A model generated the notes under the pieces. That model saw only the letters and a list, made by a program, of their open reading frames with translations, did not search any database and had not been told where the DNA came from. This document shows, one piece after another, positions 44,620-52,872 of a stretch of 64,000 nt of DNA; position 1 is the stretch's first letter; the number at the start of each line of letters is the position of its first letter. Source of the DNA: Sphingomicrobium flavum (GTDB lineage Bacteria; Pseudomonadota; Alphaproteobacteria; Sphingomonadales; Sphingomonadaceae); NCBI RefSeq assembly GCF_024721605.1, contig NZ_CP102630.1, positions 1,984,001 to 2,048,000 on the forward strand. Direction: 5' to 3'. The position numbers and the translations under genes are program-made.

Positions 44620-45791
44620 GCTGCTTCGCCCGCCGCCACGCCGCTGGCCCAGGCCCATTGGAAATTATAGCCGCCGAGCCAGCCGGTGACGTCCACCGCT
44701 TCCCCGATGCAGTAAAGCCCCGGCACCTTCTTCGCCTCCATGGTGCGCGAAGAAAGCTCGTCGGTCGAAATCCCGCCGACGGTCACTTCGGCCTTGGCAA
44801 AGCCTTCGCTGCCATTGGGGATGAAGCGCCATTTGGCGAGGCGCTGTTCGATGTCGTCGAGCTGGACATCGGCAAAACCCTGCATCGGCCCCCAGGCCTT
44901 GAGCGTATCCGCCAGCTGCGTCGCCAGCCTGTCGGGCAGATGGTCGGCCAGCACGGTGCCGAAATGGCGCTGCGGCATGGCCCGCTTGGCCGCCTTGAGC
45001 CAGCCAGCCTTCGCATCGGGCAGGAAGTTGACCGCGACCGCTTCGCCATTGCCGCGCCAATAGCTTGAGACCTGGAGGATGGACGGCCCCGACAGGCCGC
45101 GATGGGTGAAAAGCGCCGCTTCACGAAAGGCAGGGCCGCGTTCAGCGATGGCGGTGACTTCGGTGGCGACGCCCGACAGGGATTTGAACAGCGCCTGCTC
45201 GCCCGACAGGGTCAGCGGCACCAGGGCCGGTCGCGGCTCGACGATTTTCAGCCCCCAATGGCGCGCCAATTCGTAGGCGAAACTGCTCGCCCCCAGCTTG
45301 GGAATGGACGGGCCACCAGTGGCCAGGACCAGCGATGCCGCGCGCGCCTGCATCGCACCCAGCTTGACGATGAATTCCTCACCCTCGCGCTTAACGGCGG
45401 GGCTGTCACCGAAATGGAAGCGCACGCTGCCGCGGCGGCATTCTTCCATCAGCATGCCGACAATCTGCTTGGCCGATCCGTCGCAGAAGAGCTGGCCCAG
45501 CGTCTTTTCATGCCAGGCGATGCCGTAGCGCTCGACCAGGTCGATGAATTCGCGCGCGGTGTAGCGGGCCAGCGCCGATTTGGCGAAATGGGGATTGGCC
45601 GACAGGTAGCGGTCGGGCGCGACATTGATATTGGTGAAATTGCACCGCCCTCCGCCCGAAATCAGGATCTTGCGCCCCGGCGCGTCATTATGATCGACCA
45701 GCAGCACGCGCCGCCCGCGCTGGCCCGCCGTAAAGGCGGCCATCAGCCCGGCGGCACCTGCGCCCAGTACAATGACATCAAATTCGCTCAC
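44616..45791 (-). CDS. BaiN/RdsA-family (HI0933-like) flavoprotein
   Basis: The product has 391 residues from GTG 45791. It begins EFDVIVLGAGAAGLMAAFTA, then DHNDAPGRKILISGGGRCNFTN, which is the HI0933/TIGR00275 signature, and FTHRGLSGPSILQVSSYW. The C-terminus has GEAVDVTGWLGGYNFQWAWASG. Members are FAD-dependent; some reduce unsaturated bile acids or act in rRNA modification context, so function is unassigned. A stem-loop lies directly before the start codon. Confidence 0.85.
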   Translation of the reverse strand: MSEFDVIVLGAGAAGLMAAFTAGQRGRRVLLVDHNDAPGRKILISGGGRCNFTNINVAPDRYLSANPHFAKSALARYTAREFIDLVERYGIAWHEKTLGQLFCDGSAKQIVGMLMEECRRGSVRFHFGDSPAVKREGEEFIVKLGAMQARAASLVLATGGPSIPKLGASSFAYELARHWGLKIVEPRPALVPLTLSGEQALFKSLSGVATEVTAIAERGPAFREAALFTHRGLSGPSILQVSSYWRGNGEAVAVNFLPDAKAGWLKAAKRAMPQRHFGTVLADHLPDRLATQLADTLKAWGPMQGFADVQLDDIEQRLAKWRFIPNGSEGFAKAEVTVGGISTDELSSRTMEAKKVPGLYCIGEAVDVTGWLGGYNFQWAWASGVAAGEAA

Positions 45792-45818
45792 GCCCCCGCC
45801 AAAGAGATGCGCGGGGGC
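45792..45818 (-). other. Stem-loop between hisIE and the BaiN-type gene
   Basis: Read on the minus strand an 8-bp perfect stem, GCCCCCGC / GCGGGGGC, encloses an 11-base loop and abuts the GTG start at 45791. It lacks a T-tract, so intrinsic termination of the his transcript is doubtful. The G-rich arm would be the only ribosome-binding candidate for the next gene, so the hairpin could also mask initiation. Confidence 0.4.
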
Positions 45819-45822
45819 AAGG

Positions 45823-46419
45823 TCAAGCCTTGTGACGTTCGCGCAGCACCTTGGTCACATCCTCCAGCGTCAGGTCGCTGGCCTTCAACAGCACCAGCAG
45901 GTGATAGAGGAGGTCCGCGCTTTCATTGGCGAGCTCGTCCTTGTCCCCTGCGGTGGCGGCAAGCGCTACTTCGACACCCTCTTCGCCCACCTTCTGCGCG
46001 ATCCGCTTGACCCCCCTGGCCAGTAGCCTGGCGGTATAGCTTTGCTCGTCGGCTGCCTCGGCGCGTGCATCGATGATGAGGGAAAGCTCGGCGATGAAAC
46101 CGGCGGGCGGGACCACATCGTCGCCGAAACAGCTGGCACTGCCCAGATGGCAGGTCGGCCCCTTGGGCAGGGCGCGCACCAGTAGCGCGTCGCCATCGCA
46201 ATCCAGCTGGATGTCGACCAGTTCGAGCCAGTCACCGTTGGTCGCGCCTTTCTCCCACAGCGCCTGTTTCGACCGGCTCCAGAAGGTCACGCGGCCGCTG
46301 CTCCGCGTCGCCTCCAGCGCTTCGCGGTTCATATAGCCGAGCATCCGCACTTCGCCTGTCGCGGCATGCTGGACGATGGCCGGGACCAGCCCGTCCATCT
46401 TGTCCCAGTCGATCTTCAT
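45823..46419 (-). CDS. hisIE: Bifunctional phosphoribosyl-AMP cyclohydrolase / phosphoribosyl-ATP pyrophosphatase
   Basis: The product has 198 residues. The HisI domain (1-110) has [28 protein letters not shown]-type sequence, DCDGDALLV and CHLGSASCF with zinc-ligand cysteines. The HisE domain (115-198) has [24 protein letters not shown] and [13 protein letters not shown]. It catalyses the second and third steps of histidine synthesis. The I-E fusion is the enterobacterial arrangement, whereas alphaproteobacteria usually carry separate hisI and hisE. It is the last his gene and overlaps hisF by four bases. Confidence 0.95.
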   Translation of the reverse strand: MKIDWDKMDGLVPAIVQHAATGEVRMLGYMNREALEATRSSGRVTFWSRSKQALWEKGATNGDWLELVDIQLDCDGDALLVRALPKGPTCHLGSASCFGDDVVPPAGFIAELSLIIDARAEAADEQSYTARLLARGVKRIAQKVGEEGVEVALAATAGDKDELANESADLLYHLLVLLKASDLTLEDVTKVLRERHKA

Positions 46420-47183
46420 CGGCGCACCTCCAGTCCTGCTGCGTCGAGATATTGCTTGAGATCGGCAATTGCGATCCGATTGTCGTGAAAGACGCTGGCG
46501 GCCAGGGCGCCCGAACAGCCAATGCGGAAAGCGTCGCGGAAATGGTCGACCGCGCCTGCCCCGCCCGAAGCGATGACGGGCACGTCGACCGCTTCGACCA
46601 GCGCCTGCAACTGGTGAAGGTCATAGCCCTGCCGCACACCGTCGCGGTTCATGCAGTTGAGCACAATCTCGCCCGCGCCCAAGGCCACGCCCTCGCGCGC
46701 CCAATCGAGCATGGTGCGGCCCGTATCCTTGGTGGCATCGGGGCGGCCGGTGAACTGCTTGATACGGTATTGGCCCTGCTCATCCTCGAAACTGTCGATG
46801 CCGAGGACGACGCATTGGCGCCCGAAGGCTTCGGCCAGTTCGGCGATGAGCTGGGGCCGCGACAAGGCCGGGCTGTTGACCGAAATCTTGTCCGCGCCCG
46901 CCGACAGGCAGGCTTCGCCCGTGGCCACATCCTTGATGCCCCCGGCGACCGAAAAGGGAATGTCGATGACCGCAGCGACCTTGTGGATCCAGCCGGTATC
47001 GACGCTGCGATTATCGGCGCTGGCGGTGATGTCGTAGAAGACGAGTTCGTCGGCGCCTTCATCGCGGTAACGAAGGGCGTGGTCGACGATGTCGCCGATG
47101 ACGCGGTGGTCGCGGAACTGGACGCCCTTGACCACCTTGCCATCGGCAACATCGAGGCAGGGGATGATCCTAGCGGCCGGCAA
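46416..47183 (-). CDS. hisF: Imidazole glycerol phosphate synthase, cyclase subunit
   Basis: The product has 255 residues from a TTG start that keeps the conserved [17 protein letters not shown]. Catalytic Asp residues lie in CLDV and GIDS. The segment [26 protein letters not shown] and [12 protein letters not shown] match the enterobacterial HisF type. Typical alphaproteobacterial HisF instead has a GVNFVDL...AGDPV-type segment. It combines with HisH to form imidazole glycerol phosphate and AICAR. It overlaps hisA by 14 bases. Confidence 0.94.
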   Translation of the reverse strand: MPAARIIPCLDVADGKVVKGVQFRDHRVIGDIVDHALRYRDEGADELVFYDITASADNRSVDTGWIHKVAAVIDIPFSVAGGIKDVATGEACLSAGADKISVNSPALSRPQLIAELAEAFGRQCVVLGIDSFEDEQGQYRIKQFTGRPDATKDTGRTMLDWAREGVALGAGEIVLNCMNRDGVRQGYDLHQLQALVEAVDVPVIASGGAGAVDHFRDAFRIGCSGALAASVFHDNRIAIADLKQYLDAAGLEVRR

Positions 47184-47892
47184 CGGACAGACCGTCGGTT
47201 AGCTGGATGCGGTCTTCCCACAGCGCTTTTCCTACAATCGCCCCGGCAAGGCCGGCATCGCGCAGCGCCGCCAAATCATCCAAGGAGCTGACGCCCCCCG
47301 AGGCCTGAATCTCAAGGCCCTGATAGGTGACCGCGAGCGAGCGGTAGAGGGCGAGGTTGGGGCCCGCGAGCATGCCGTCCTTGTCGATATCGGTGACCAG
47401 CACATGCCTGATGCGGGGGAAGTTGGAGACGACATCGTCGAGCGTCTGGCCCGAGGTTTCGGCCCAGCCATGGGTGGCGACCATCGCGCCATCATTGGTG
47501 AGCCGCACGTCGAGCGCCAGCGTGATGGCATCGGCGCCGAAGCTGTTGAGCATTTCGGCAAAGAGGGTGGGATCCTTGAGCGCGAGGCTGCCGATGACGA
47601 CGCGCCGGGCGCCTGCCACCAGCATGCGGCCGACCTGGTCGAGCGTGCGGAAGCCGCCCGCGACCTGGAGCGGCATGATATCGGTGAGGCTGGCGATGAA
47701 ATCATGCTGGCGCGGTTCGCCCGCGCGCGCGCCATCCAGATCGACGACATGGGCGATGTCGGCGCCCGCGCCGCGGAAGCTTTCGAGCGCAGCGCGCGCG
47801 CCCGTTTCATAGTCGGTGCGAGCCGTAAAATCGCCCTTGCTGAGCCGCACGGGCGCGCGGTCCATCAGGTCCATGGCGGGGATCAGTTTCAT
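47170..47892 (-). CDS. hisA: ProFAR isomerase
   Basis: The product has 240 residues. The TIM-barrel start is [20 protein letters not shown] with the catalytic Asp in [38 protein letters not shown], and [14 protein letters not shown] follow. The [14 protein letters not shown] stretch is like the enterobacterial enzyme. It isomerises the aminoaldose to the aminoketose intermediate. Start and stop overlap hisH and hisF. Confidence 0.94.
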   Translation of the reverse strand: MKLIPAMDLMDRAPVRLSKGDFTARTDYETGARAALESFRGAGADIAHVVDLDGARAGEPRQHDFIASLTDIMPLQVAGGFRTLDQVGRMLVAGARRVVIGSLALKDPTLFAEMLNSFGADAITLALDVRLTNDGAMVATHGWAETSGQTLDDVVSNFPRIRHVLVTDIDKDGMLAGPNLALYRSLAVTYQGLEIQASGGVSSLDDLAALRDAGLAGAIVGKALWEDRIQLTDGLSVAGR

Positions 47893-48467
47893 GACGCGAG
47901 GAAGGCCTTCAGATAGTTGGCGCCGGGCGCCGAGGAACGTTCGGGATGGAATTGCGCGCCCCAGAAATTGCCCTGCCGGACCGCCGCAGGGATAGGGCGG
48001 CCATAGGTGGTGCGCGCCGCAGTGGCAGGCCCATCGGGGCAGGCAAAGCTGTGCGCGAAATAGAGATGGTCGCCGTCCTGAAGGCCGATGTCGCCATGGG
48101 TCTCGACCCGCGACCAGCCCATGTGCGGGACCGGGCGCGAGGGCGCGGCTTCGAGCGCGGTGACGGTGCCCGGAAGGATGGCGAGGAGGGGCGCATCGGC
48201 CTCCTCGCTCGCTTCGAACAGCAATTGCATGCCGACGCAGATGCCGAGCGTGGGGCGGGTGCGCTCCCTGATGGCATCGACCAGCCCATGATCGGCGAGG
48301 CGCTGCATCGCATAGCCCGCATGGCCGACGCCGGGGACGACCAGCCGGTCGGCGGCCTCGACCGCCGCGACATCGCGCACCAGTTGGGGATCGGCGCCAA
48401 GGCGGGCAAAGCCCAGGCGGACCGATTCCACATTGCCATAGCCAAGATCGAGGATGGCGAGGGTCAC
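47889..48467 (-). CDS. hisH: Imidazole glycerol phosphate synthase, glutaminase subunit
   Basis: The product has 192 residues from GTG 48467. It is a class I glutamine amidotransferase: [28 protein letters not shown], nucleophile region [28 protein letters not shown] and the His-Glu pair in [18 protein letters not shown] has Val where most members have Leu, which should be harmless. It supplies ammonia to HisF. GTGA overlap with hisCB upstream. Confidence 0.94.
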   Translation of the reverse strand: MTLAILDLGYGNVESVRLGFARLGADPQLVRDVAAVEAADRLVVPGVGHAGYAMQRLADHGLVDAIRERTRPTLGICVGMQLLFEASEEADAPLLAILPGTVTALEAAPSRPVPHMGWSRVETHGDIGLQDGDHLYFAHSFACPDGPATAARTTYGRPIPAAVRQGNFWGAQFHPERSSAPGANYLKAFLAS

Positions 48468-50095
48468 AGCATCCCCTTGGTCGAGGGGACGGAAGTGCCG
48501 CCGCTGGTGGCCAGCCCCTGGCGAAGCGCGCGCCCGAAGGCCTTGAAGCAGGCTTCGACCTTGTGATGGTCATTATCGCCGACGACCTTCACATGGATGG
48601 CGGCGCGCATGCTATCGGCCAGGCTGCGGAAGACGTGGGGGGTCATCTGGGTGGGAAAATCGCCGACCTTTTCATCGCTGAAATCGCCTTCGAACTTGGC
48701 AAAAGGCCGCCCCGACAGGTCAATCAGCACTTCGGCCGAGGTCTCGTCCATCGGCAGCGCAAAGCCGAAACGGCCAATGCCCTTGCGATCGCCCAGCGCC
48801 AGATCGAGCGCTTCGCCGAGCGCGAGCGCGACATCTTCGATGCTGTGGTGGCCATCGATATGATGATCGCCGGTGCAGGCGAGCGTGAGGCCAAAGCCGC
48901 CATGGCCGGCAATCTGATCGAGCATATGATCGTAAAAGCCGACGCCCGTATCGATGCGGCGCGGCGCATCGGGAGTATCCAAATCGACTTCGACGACGAT
49001 GGCGGTTTCGCCCGTATCGCGGGTGACCGCGGCGCGTCGGCCGGGGCGGCGCTCGCTCGTCACGCCGAAGACCGCGAGCAGGGCTTCATTTTCCTGCGGC
49101 GTACCGATCGAAACGCGCACCCCGCCAACCGCAGCCTTGGGGCGGAAGCGCAATTTGACCCCCGCAGCGGCAAGGCGGCGGGCAAGATCGGCGGGATCGG
49201 CAACGACCAGGAAGAGATAATTGCCGCCTTCATGGACCGCCTGCACCTCATCGACCTCGCCTAGCTGGCGCGCCAGCATGGCACGATCATCGAGCAGGCG
49301 GCGGACGCGATCGGCATGGACGGGCATGCGTTCGGGCGCGAGCGCTTTCATCGCCGCTTCGATCGAGGGCGTGGGCAGCGGATAAGGCGGGGCGACGCGC
49401 ATCAGCCAGCCGATGATATCGGGGGCGGCGATGGCACAACCGATCCGCGCACCGGCAAGGCCATAAGCCTTGGACAGGGTGCGCAGGACGAGCAGGTTGT
49501 CCGCCACTTCGGGCGCGAGCGAGGGGGCGGCTGAAAATTCGCCATAGGCTTCATCGGCCACCACCAGCGTATCGGGCAGCGCCTTGGCGATGCGGCGCAC
49601 GGCGGCGGGATCGACCGGGGTGCCGGTGGGATTGTTGGGGGTGCAGAGGAACAGCAATTTGGGCGCGGACCCATCACGGCAGACCTTGAGCACGGCCCCT
49701 TCATCGAAGGCGAAATCATCGGTCAGCCGCGCGGCATCCACCTTCGCGCCCTGGATGCGCGCGAACTGGCCATAGGCCGAGAAAGTGGGTTCGACGGTGA
49801 CGATGCGATCCTGCCCCGGCACGAGGAAGGCGCGGCACAAGAGGTCGATCGCATCATCGCTGCCGCGCGTGACCAGCAATTGTTCGGCGCGCACGCCATA
49901 GAGATCGGCCATGCGCGCACGCAGCGCCGGGGGCTGGGGATCGGGATAGCGGTTGATGGTTTTGCCGCCCGCGAGCGGTTCATAGGGATTTTCATTGGCG
50001 TCGAGCCGGATGGTGCCGGGCACGGGCGCGCCCGCCAGGTCGACCGGCGGCAGATCCTTGAGATCGGGGCGGATGAGGCGATCGGCGATGCTCAT
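48464..50095 (-). CDS. hisCB: HisC-HisB fusion: histidinol-phosphate aminotransferase + imidazoleglycerol-phosphate dehydratase
   Basis: One uninterrupted 543-residue frame covers two enzymes. Residues 1-344 are His[53 protein letters not shown]-lysine K209 in [13 protein letters not shown] and [13 protein letters not shown]. Residues 352-543 are His[68 protein letters not shown] and a PSTKGML end. The link is only about ten residues. The N-terminal phosphatase of enterobacterial HisB is absent. A GTG at the joint (FGVTSE) has no Shine-Dalgarno, so read-through to one polypeptide is expected. Confidence 0.93.
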   Translation of the reverse strand: MSIADRLIRPDLKDLPPVDLAGAPVPGTIRLDANENPYEPLAGGKTINRYPDPQPPALRARMADLYGVRAEQLLVTRGSDDAIDLLCRAFLVPGQDRIVTVEPTFSAYGQFARIQGAKVDAARLTDDFAFDEGAVLKVCRDGSAPKLLFLCTPNNPTGTPVDPAAVRRIAKALPDTLVVADEAYGEFSAAPSLAPEVADNLLVLRTLSKAYGLAGARIGCAIAAPDIIGWLMRVAPPYPLPTPSIEAAMKALAPERMPVHADRVRRLLDDRAMLARQLGEVDEVQAVHEGGNYLFLVVADPADLARRLAAAGVKLRFRPKAAVGGVRVSIGTPQENEALLAVFGVTSERRPGRRAAVTRDTGETAIVVEVDLDTPDAPRRIDTGVGFYDHMLDQIAGHGGFGLTLACTGDHHIDGHHSIEDVALALGEALDLALGDRKGIGRFGFALPMDETSAEVLIDLSGRPFAKFEGDFSDEKVGDFPTQMTPHVFRSLADSMRAAIHVKVVGDNDHHKVEACFKAFGRALRQGLATSGGTSVPSTKGML

Positions 50096-51381
50096 TCTGC
50101 AGCCTCCGCCTTCTGCGGCAGCCGGGCTTCGGCAGCGCGGGCGTGCGCTTCCAGCCCTTCGAGGCGGGCGAGGCGCGCGGCGGGCGCGGCGAGGCGGCGC
50201 GCGGCATCGCTGCTGACCTTTTGCAGGCTGATCGCCTTCATGAAGCTGTGCGTCGTCACCCCGCCGGTGAAGCGCGCGGCGCCATCGGTGGGGAGCACAT
50301 GGCTGGAGCCGGCAAGATAATCGCCCAGCGTTTCGGCGGCATTGGGGCCGACGAAAATGGCGCCGGCATTACGGATCCGCGCGGCCAGCACATCGGCATT
50401 GGCGGTCGCGAGGCTGAGATGTTCAGGCGCATAGGCATTGGCGATCTCGCACGCCTGATCCAGATCATTGCAGCGGATGGCGCGACAGGGCGCGAAGTCG
50501 CCGCCCATCGCCGCCATCTGGGCGTCCAGTTCGCCGCCCACTGCATCGATCAAGGCGGCATCGGGGGTGACGAGGATCGACTGGGCATCGGGGCCGTGTT
50601 CGGCCTGGCTGAGCAAATCGGCGGCAATGATGCGCGGATCGGCGGCGGCATCGGAGATGACCATCAGTTCGGACGGGCCTGCGGGCAGGTCGATGCCGGG
50701 GCCGCCGGGCATGGCGCTGACCATCGACTTGGCGGCCGCCACCCAGGCATTGCCGGGGCCGCAGATGCGATTGACGGGGCGGATTTCGCCCGCACCGAAG
50801 GCCAAGGCGGCGATGGCCTGCGCGCCGCCGACGGTCCAGATCGTTTCCACCCCGCACAATTCGGCGGCCAATGCGACGGCAGGATCGAGCCCGCCCTTGG
50901 GACGCGGCGGGGTGACGACGGTGAGCCGCTGGACGCCCGCCACGCGCGCGGGCACGGCGAGCATCAGCAGGGTTGAGAAAAGCGGTGCCTTGCCGCCCGG
51001 AATATAGAGGCCCGCGCTGTCGAGCGGGACCCAGCGCTTGGCGACGCTGAGACCGGGCAAGGTTTCGACCTCGACATCCTGGGGCAGGCTGGCGCGGTGG
51101 AAGCGGGCGATATTTTCGCGCGCCATTTCGATCGCGGCAATGTCGGCGGCGCTCAGCGTTTCGCGGGCATGATCGGCATAGGGGCCAACGGCGACGCGAT
51201 CGGGCTCGACCCCGTCGATATTTTCGGCGAGGCGGCACAGCGCATCCCATCCGCCATCGCGCACCTGTTCGATGATGGCGGCGACGCGGCCGCGCAGTTC
51301 GGGGCCGCCGCGCAGGTCGGGGCGCGCCAGCGCGGCGCGGCGGGCGGCCTCATCGGCCCTGGTCCAGTCGATCCGTTGCAT
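50092..51381 (-). CDS. hisD: Histidinol dehydrogenase
   Basis: The product has 429 residues. It contains [75 protein letters not shown] with zinc-ligand His, and [10 protein letters not shown] with the catalytic Glu-His. It oxidises histidinol to histidine in two NAD-dependent steps. It overlaps hisCB by four bases and follows hisG by two. Confidence 0.95.
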   Translation of the reverse strand: MQRIDWTRADEAARRAALARPDLRGGPELRGRVAAIIEQVRDGGWDALCRLAENIDGVEPDRVAVGPYADHARETLSAADIAAIEMARENIARFHRASLPQDVEVETLPGLSVAKRWVPLDSAGLYIPGGKAPLFSTLLMLAVPARVAGVQRLTVVTPPRPKGGLDPAVALAAELCGVETIWTVGGAQAIAALAFGAGEIRPVNRICGPGNAWVAAAKSMVSAMPGGPGIDLPAGPSELMVISDAAADPRIIAADLLSQAEHGPDAQSILVTPDAALIDAVGGELDAQMAAMGGDFAPCRAIRCNDLDQACEIANAYAPEHLSLATANADVLAARIRNAGAIFVGPNAAETLGDYLAGSSHVLPTDGAARFTGGVTTHSFMKAISLQKVSSDAARRLAAPAARLARLEGLEAHARAAEARLPQKAEAAE

Positions 51382-51383
51382 GG

Positions 51384-52265
51384 CTAGAGCATCATCTTTT
51401 CAATGGGCATGACGAGGATGTCGCGCGCGCCCGCATCCTTCAATTCTTCCAGCGTTTCCCAAAAGACCGATTCCTGGCACACCGCCTGGACCGCGACATG
51501 GCCCTGATGGCCCATCAGCGGCATGATGGTGGGGGCATCGGCGCCGGGCAGGATGCGGGTGATGTCGGCAAGCGCCGATTCGGGCGCGTTGAGGACAATA
51601 TATTTGCTTTCCGCCGTCGCGATCACTCCGTCGATGCGGGTGACGAGCGCGTCGGCCTTCAGCCGTTTGACGGGGTCGATGGTCTTGAGCGTGCGCACCA
51701 GCACCGATTCGGATTCAAGCACGGTGTGGACGGGCTTGAGGCCGTTGGCCTCCAGCGTCTGGCCGGTCGAAACGAGATCGCAGACATAGGCGGCGATGCC
51801 GAGCCGCGGGGCGAGTTCGACCGCGCCCTGCATGGTCACGACGTCACAGGCGATCTGCGCTTCATCGAGGAACTTGCGGGTGAGGCGCGGGTAACTGGTG
51901 GCGATGCGCGCGCCCTGCAGGCTGTCCAGCGTGAACTCCTCATCGGCGGGGGCGGCGATCTTGAGCGCGCAGCGGCCAAAGCCCAGCCGGGCGATGATTT
52001 CGCAGCGATCCTGGTCGTCGCCGAGGCGATATTCCTCGAGCACATTCAATCCCACGATGCCCAGATCGCAGACGCCATCGGCGACGAAGGTGGGGATATC
52101 GTCATCGCGGACCAGCATCAGGTCCAGGGGGAAATTGGTGGCGCGCGCGGTCAGCTGGTTCTTGGTCGCCTGGACCTTCAAACCGGCGGATTTCAACAGG
52201 TCGCGGCTCTGGTCGGCAAGGCGACCCGATTTCTGGATCGCCATGTGGAGGCGGTCGGTTTGCAT
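51384..52265 (-). CDS. hisG: ATP phosphoribosyltransferase, long form
   Basis: The product has 293 residues. The catalytic half has RLHMAIQKSGRLADQSRDLL, VRDDDIPTFVADGVCDLGIVG, and RIATSYPRLTRKFLDE. The C-terminal ACT-like allosteric domain runs from about residue 220 to PIEKMML, with GADAPTIMPLMGHQGHVAVQ and FWETLEELKDAGA. It is the long, histidine-inhibited HisG that needs no HisZ. Its sequence is of the enterobacterial kind, while many alphaproteobacteria use short HisG with HisZ. It is the first committed enzyme of the operon. Confidence 0.95.
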   Translation of the reverse strand: MQTDRLHMAIQKSGRLADQSRDLLKSAGLKVQATKNQLTARATNFPLDLMLVRDDDIPTFVADGVCDLGIVGLNVLEEYRLGDDQDRCEIIARLGFGRCALKIAAPADEEFTLDSLQGARIATSYPRLTRKFLDEAQIACDVVTMQGAVELAPRLGIAAYVCDLVSTGQTLEANGLKPVHTVLESESVLVRTLKTIDPVKRLKADALVTRIDGVIATAESKYIVLNAPESALADITRILPGADAPTIMPLMGHQGHVAVQAVCQESVFWETLEELKDAGARDILVMPIEKMML

Positions 52266-52269
52266 GATA

Positions 52270-52560
52270 TCAGGCTTTCTGGGGCGAGAGCTTTTCGATC
52301 ATCGCGCGATAGCCCTTATTTTCGGGGCTGTTCAAAAAGCGCGCGACGCGGGTGATGGTGGTGGTGGACACGCCGGTGGCATCATGGATCTGGCGATAGG
52401 TGAGCGCGCCTTCTGCCAACAGATTGGCGACGTGCCAGCGCTCCGCCAGCGCCCTCAACTCGCTGGGCGTGGTGAGGTCGCGCAGGAAGGCCTCGGCCTC
52501 TCGTCTGTCGTCGATGGCGGCCATGGCGGCGGCCAGCTGCTTGATGCTCGAATCGGTCAT
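52270..52560 (-). CDS. yerC: YerC/YecD-family TrpR-like regulator (HisR), first gene of the his operon
   Basis: The product has 96 residues. The TrpR-superfamily fold is evident from AFLRDLTTPSELRALAERWH and the helix-turn-helix LTYRQIHDATGVSTTTITRV. TrpR-like YerC/YecD proteins have been predicted to regulate histidine genes in Gram-positive bacteria. Here the gene starts the his operon, four bases before hisG, and directly faces the trp operon across a 113-base region. Histidine-responsive autorepression is the natural inference. A role in trp control is also possible. Confidence 0.88.
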   Translation of the reverse strand: MTDSSIKQLAAAMAAIDDRREAEAFLRDLTTPSELRALAERWHVANLLAEGALTYRQIHDATGVSTTTITRVARFLNSPENKGYRAMIEKLSPQKA

Positions 52561-52564
52561 GGTT

Positions 52565-52582
52565 GTTACAACGTGTTAAAAC
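52565..52582. promoter_or_regulatory. Tandem GTTAnAAC octamers, candidate YerC operator
   Basis: Two near-palindromic octamers, GTTACAAC at 52565-52572 and GTTAAAAC at 52575-52582, are separated by two bases, so they repeat with a 10-bp period on one face of the helix. They lie 5-22 bases upstream of the yerC start, where a repressor would block transcription. Binding by YerC is inferred from position only. Confidence 0.45.
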
Positions 52583-52624
52583 AGTGAAACGTGCAGCTAG
52601 GGATTTTGTGGCGGGCCTGCAACC

Positions 52625-52638
52625 TTTTTCATGAAAAA
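52625..52638. promoter_or_regulatory. Perfect 14-bp palindrome in the his/trp control region
   Basis: TTTTTCATGAAAAA is self-complementary over all 14 bases. It lies midway in the 113 bases between the yerC and trp-leader start codons. The symmetry and A/T richness suit a protein-binding site. It has no adjacent stem-loop context to be a terminator. A weak -10-like TACGAAT follows at 52639-52645, which would place the trp transcription start near 52651. Confidence 0.45.
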
Positions 52639-52673
52639 TACGAATGCTCGTTGACATGTTGGAGAAAAAGCCA

Positions 52674-52775
52674 ATGTTACGCGCCATGCAGATCGATGCC
52701 CTCACCATCCGTAATGACGCCGCGTTTGCCGGTTGGTGGTGGCGCTCGCCCATATTCGGCGTGCGCAACGGCTAA
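52674..52775 (+). CDS. trpL: Tryptophan operon leader peptide
   Basis: A 33-residue frame starts at ATG 52674 with GGAG at 52661-52664. It encodes GWWWRSP: three consecutive UGG codons at 52734-52742, preceded by Gly and followed by Arg-Ser-Pro. The frame ends with TAA at 52773. A rho-independent terminator follows 28 bases later, then the aroF gene. Such a cluster of Trp codons before a terminator is the defining feature of transcription attenuation. Three successive Trp codons in a random short frame would be very unlikely. Confidence 0.9.
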   Translation: MLRAMQIDALTIRNDAAFAGWWWRSPIFGVRNG

Positions 52776-52826
52776 ACCTGCCTCACAACCAGGTCACCCG
52801 ACGCCCGCCTTCGAGCGGGCTTTTTT
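52731..52826 (+). promoter_or_regulatory. trp attenuator region
   Basis: Region 1 contains the Trp codons (52731-52742) and can pair through GCCGGTT (52727-52733) with AACGGC (52767-52772). Region 2 includes GGCGTGCG (52758-52765), which can pair at 7 of 8 positions with CGCCCGCC (52802-52809), the left arm of the terminator. Ribosome stalling on the Trp codons would free region 2 to form this antiterminator. With ample charged Trp-tRNA the ribosome covers region 2 and the terminator forms. Pairings were found by eye. Confidence 0.75.
52803..52826 (+). terminator. Rho-independent attenuator terminator of the trp operon
   Basis: GCCCGC (52803-52808) pairs with GCGGGC (52815-52820) around a CTTCGA loop, followed directly by six T residues. 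It lies 46 bases before the aroF start codon. Its left arm is also part of the proposed antiterminator. Confidence 0.88.
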
Positions 52827-52872
52827 ATGTCCGCTCTCCCGATCCCAGAAGAGACGAAAAGAGCAAAAAGAC

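Noticed and set aside
49060-49251. Alternative frame ending in TGA at the HisC/HisB joint, suggesting separate genes with a GTGA overlap
   Set aside because: HisC homology continues in the fusion frame through its natural C-terminus ([17 protein letters not shown]), so the other frame is not the HisC frame.
52651-52656. Perfect -35 box TTGACA before the trp leader
   Set aside because: At 17-bp spacing the -10 would be ATGTTA and transcription would begin near 52686, after the leader ATG at 52674 and its GGAG. It may be chance, so it is not listed as a promoter.
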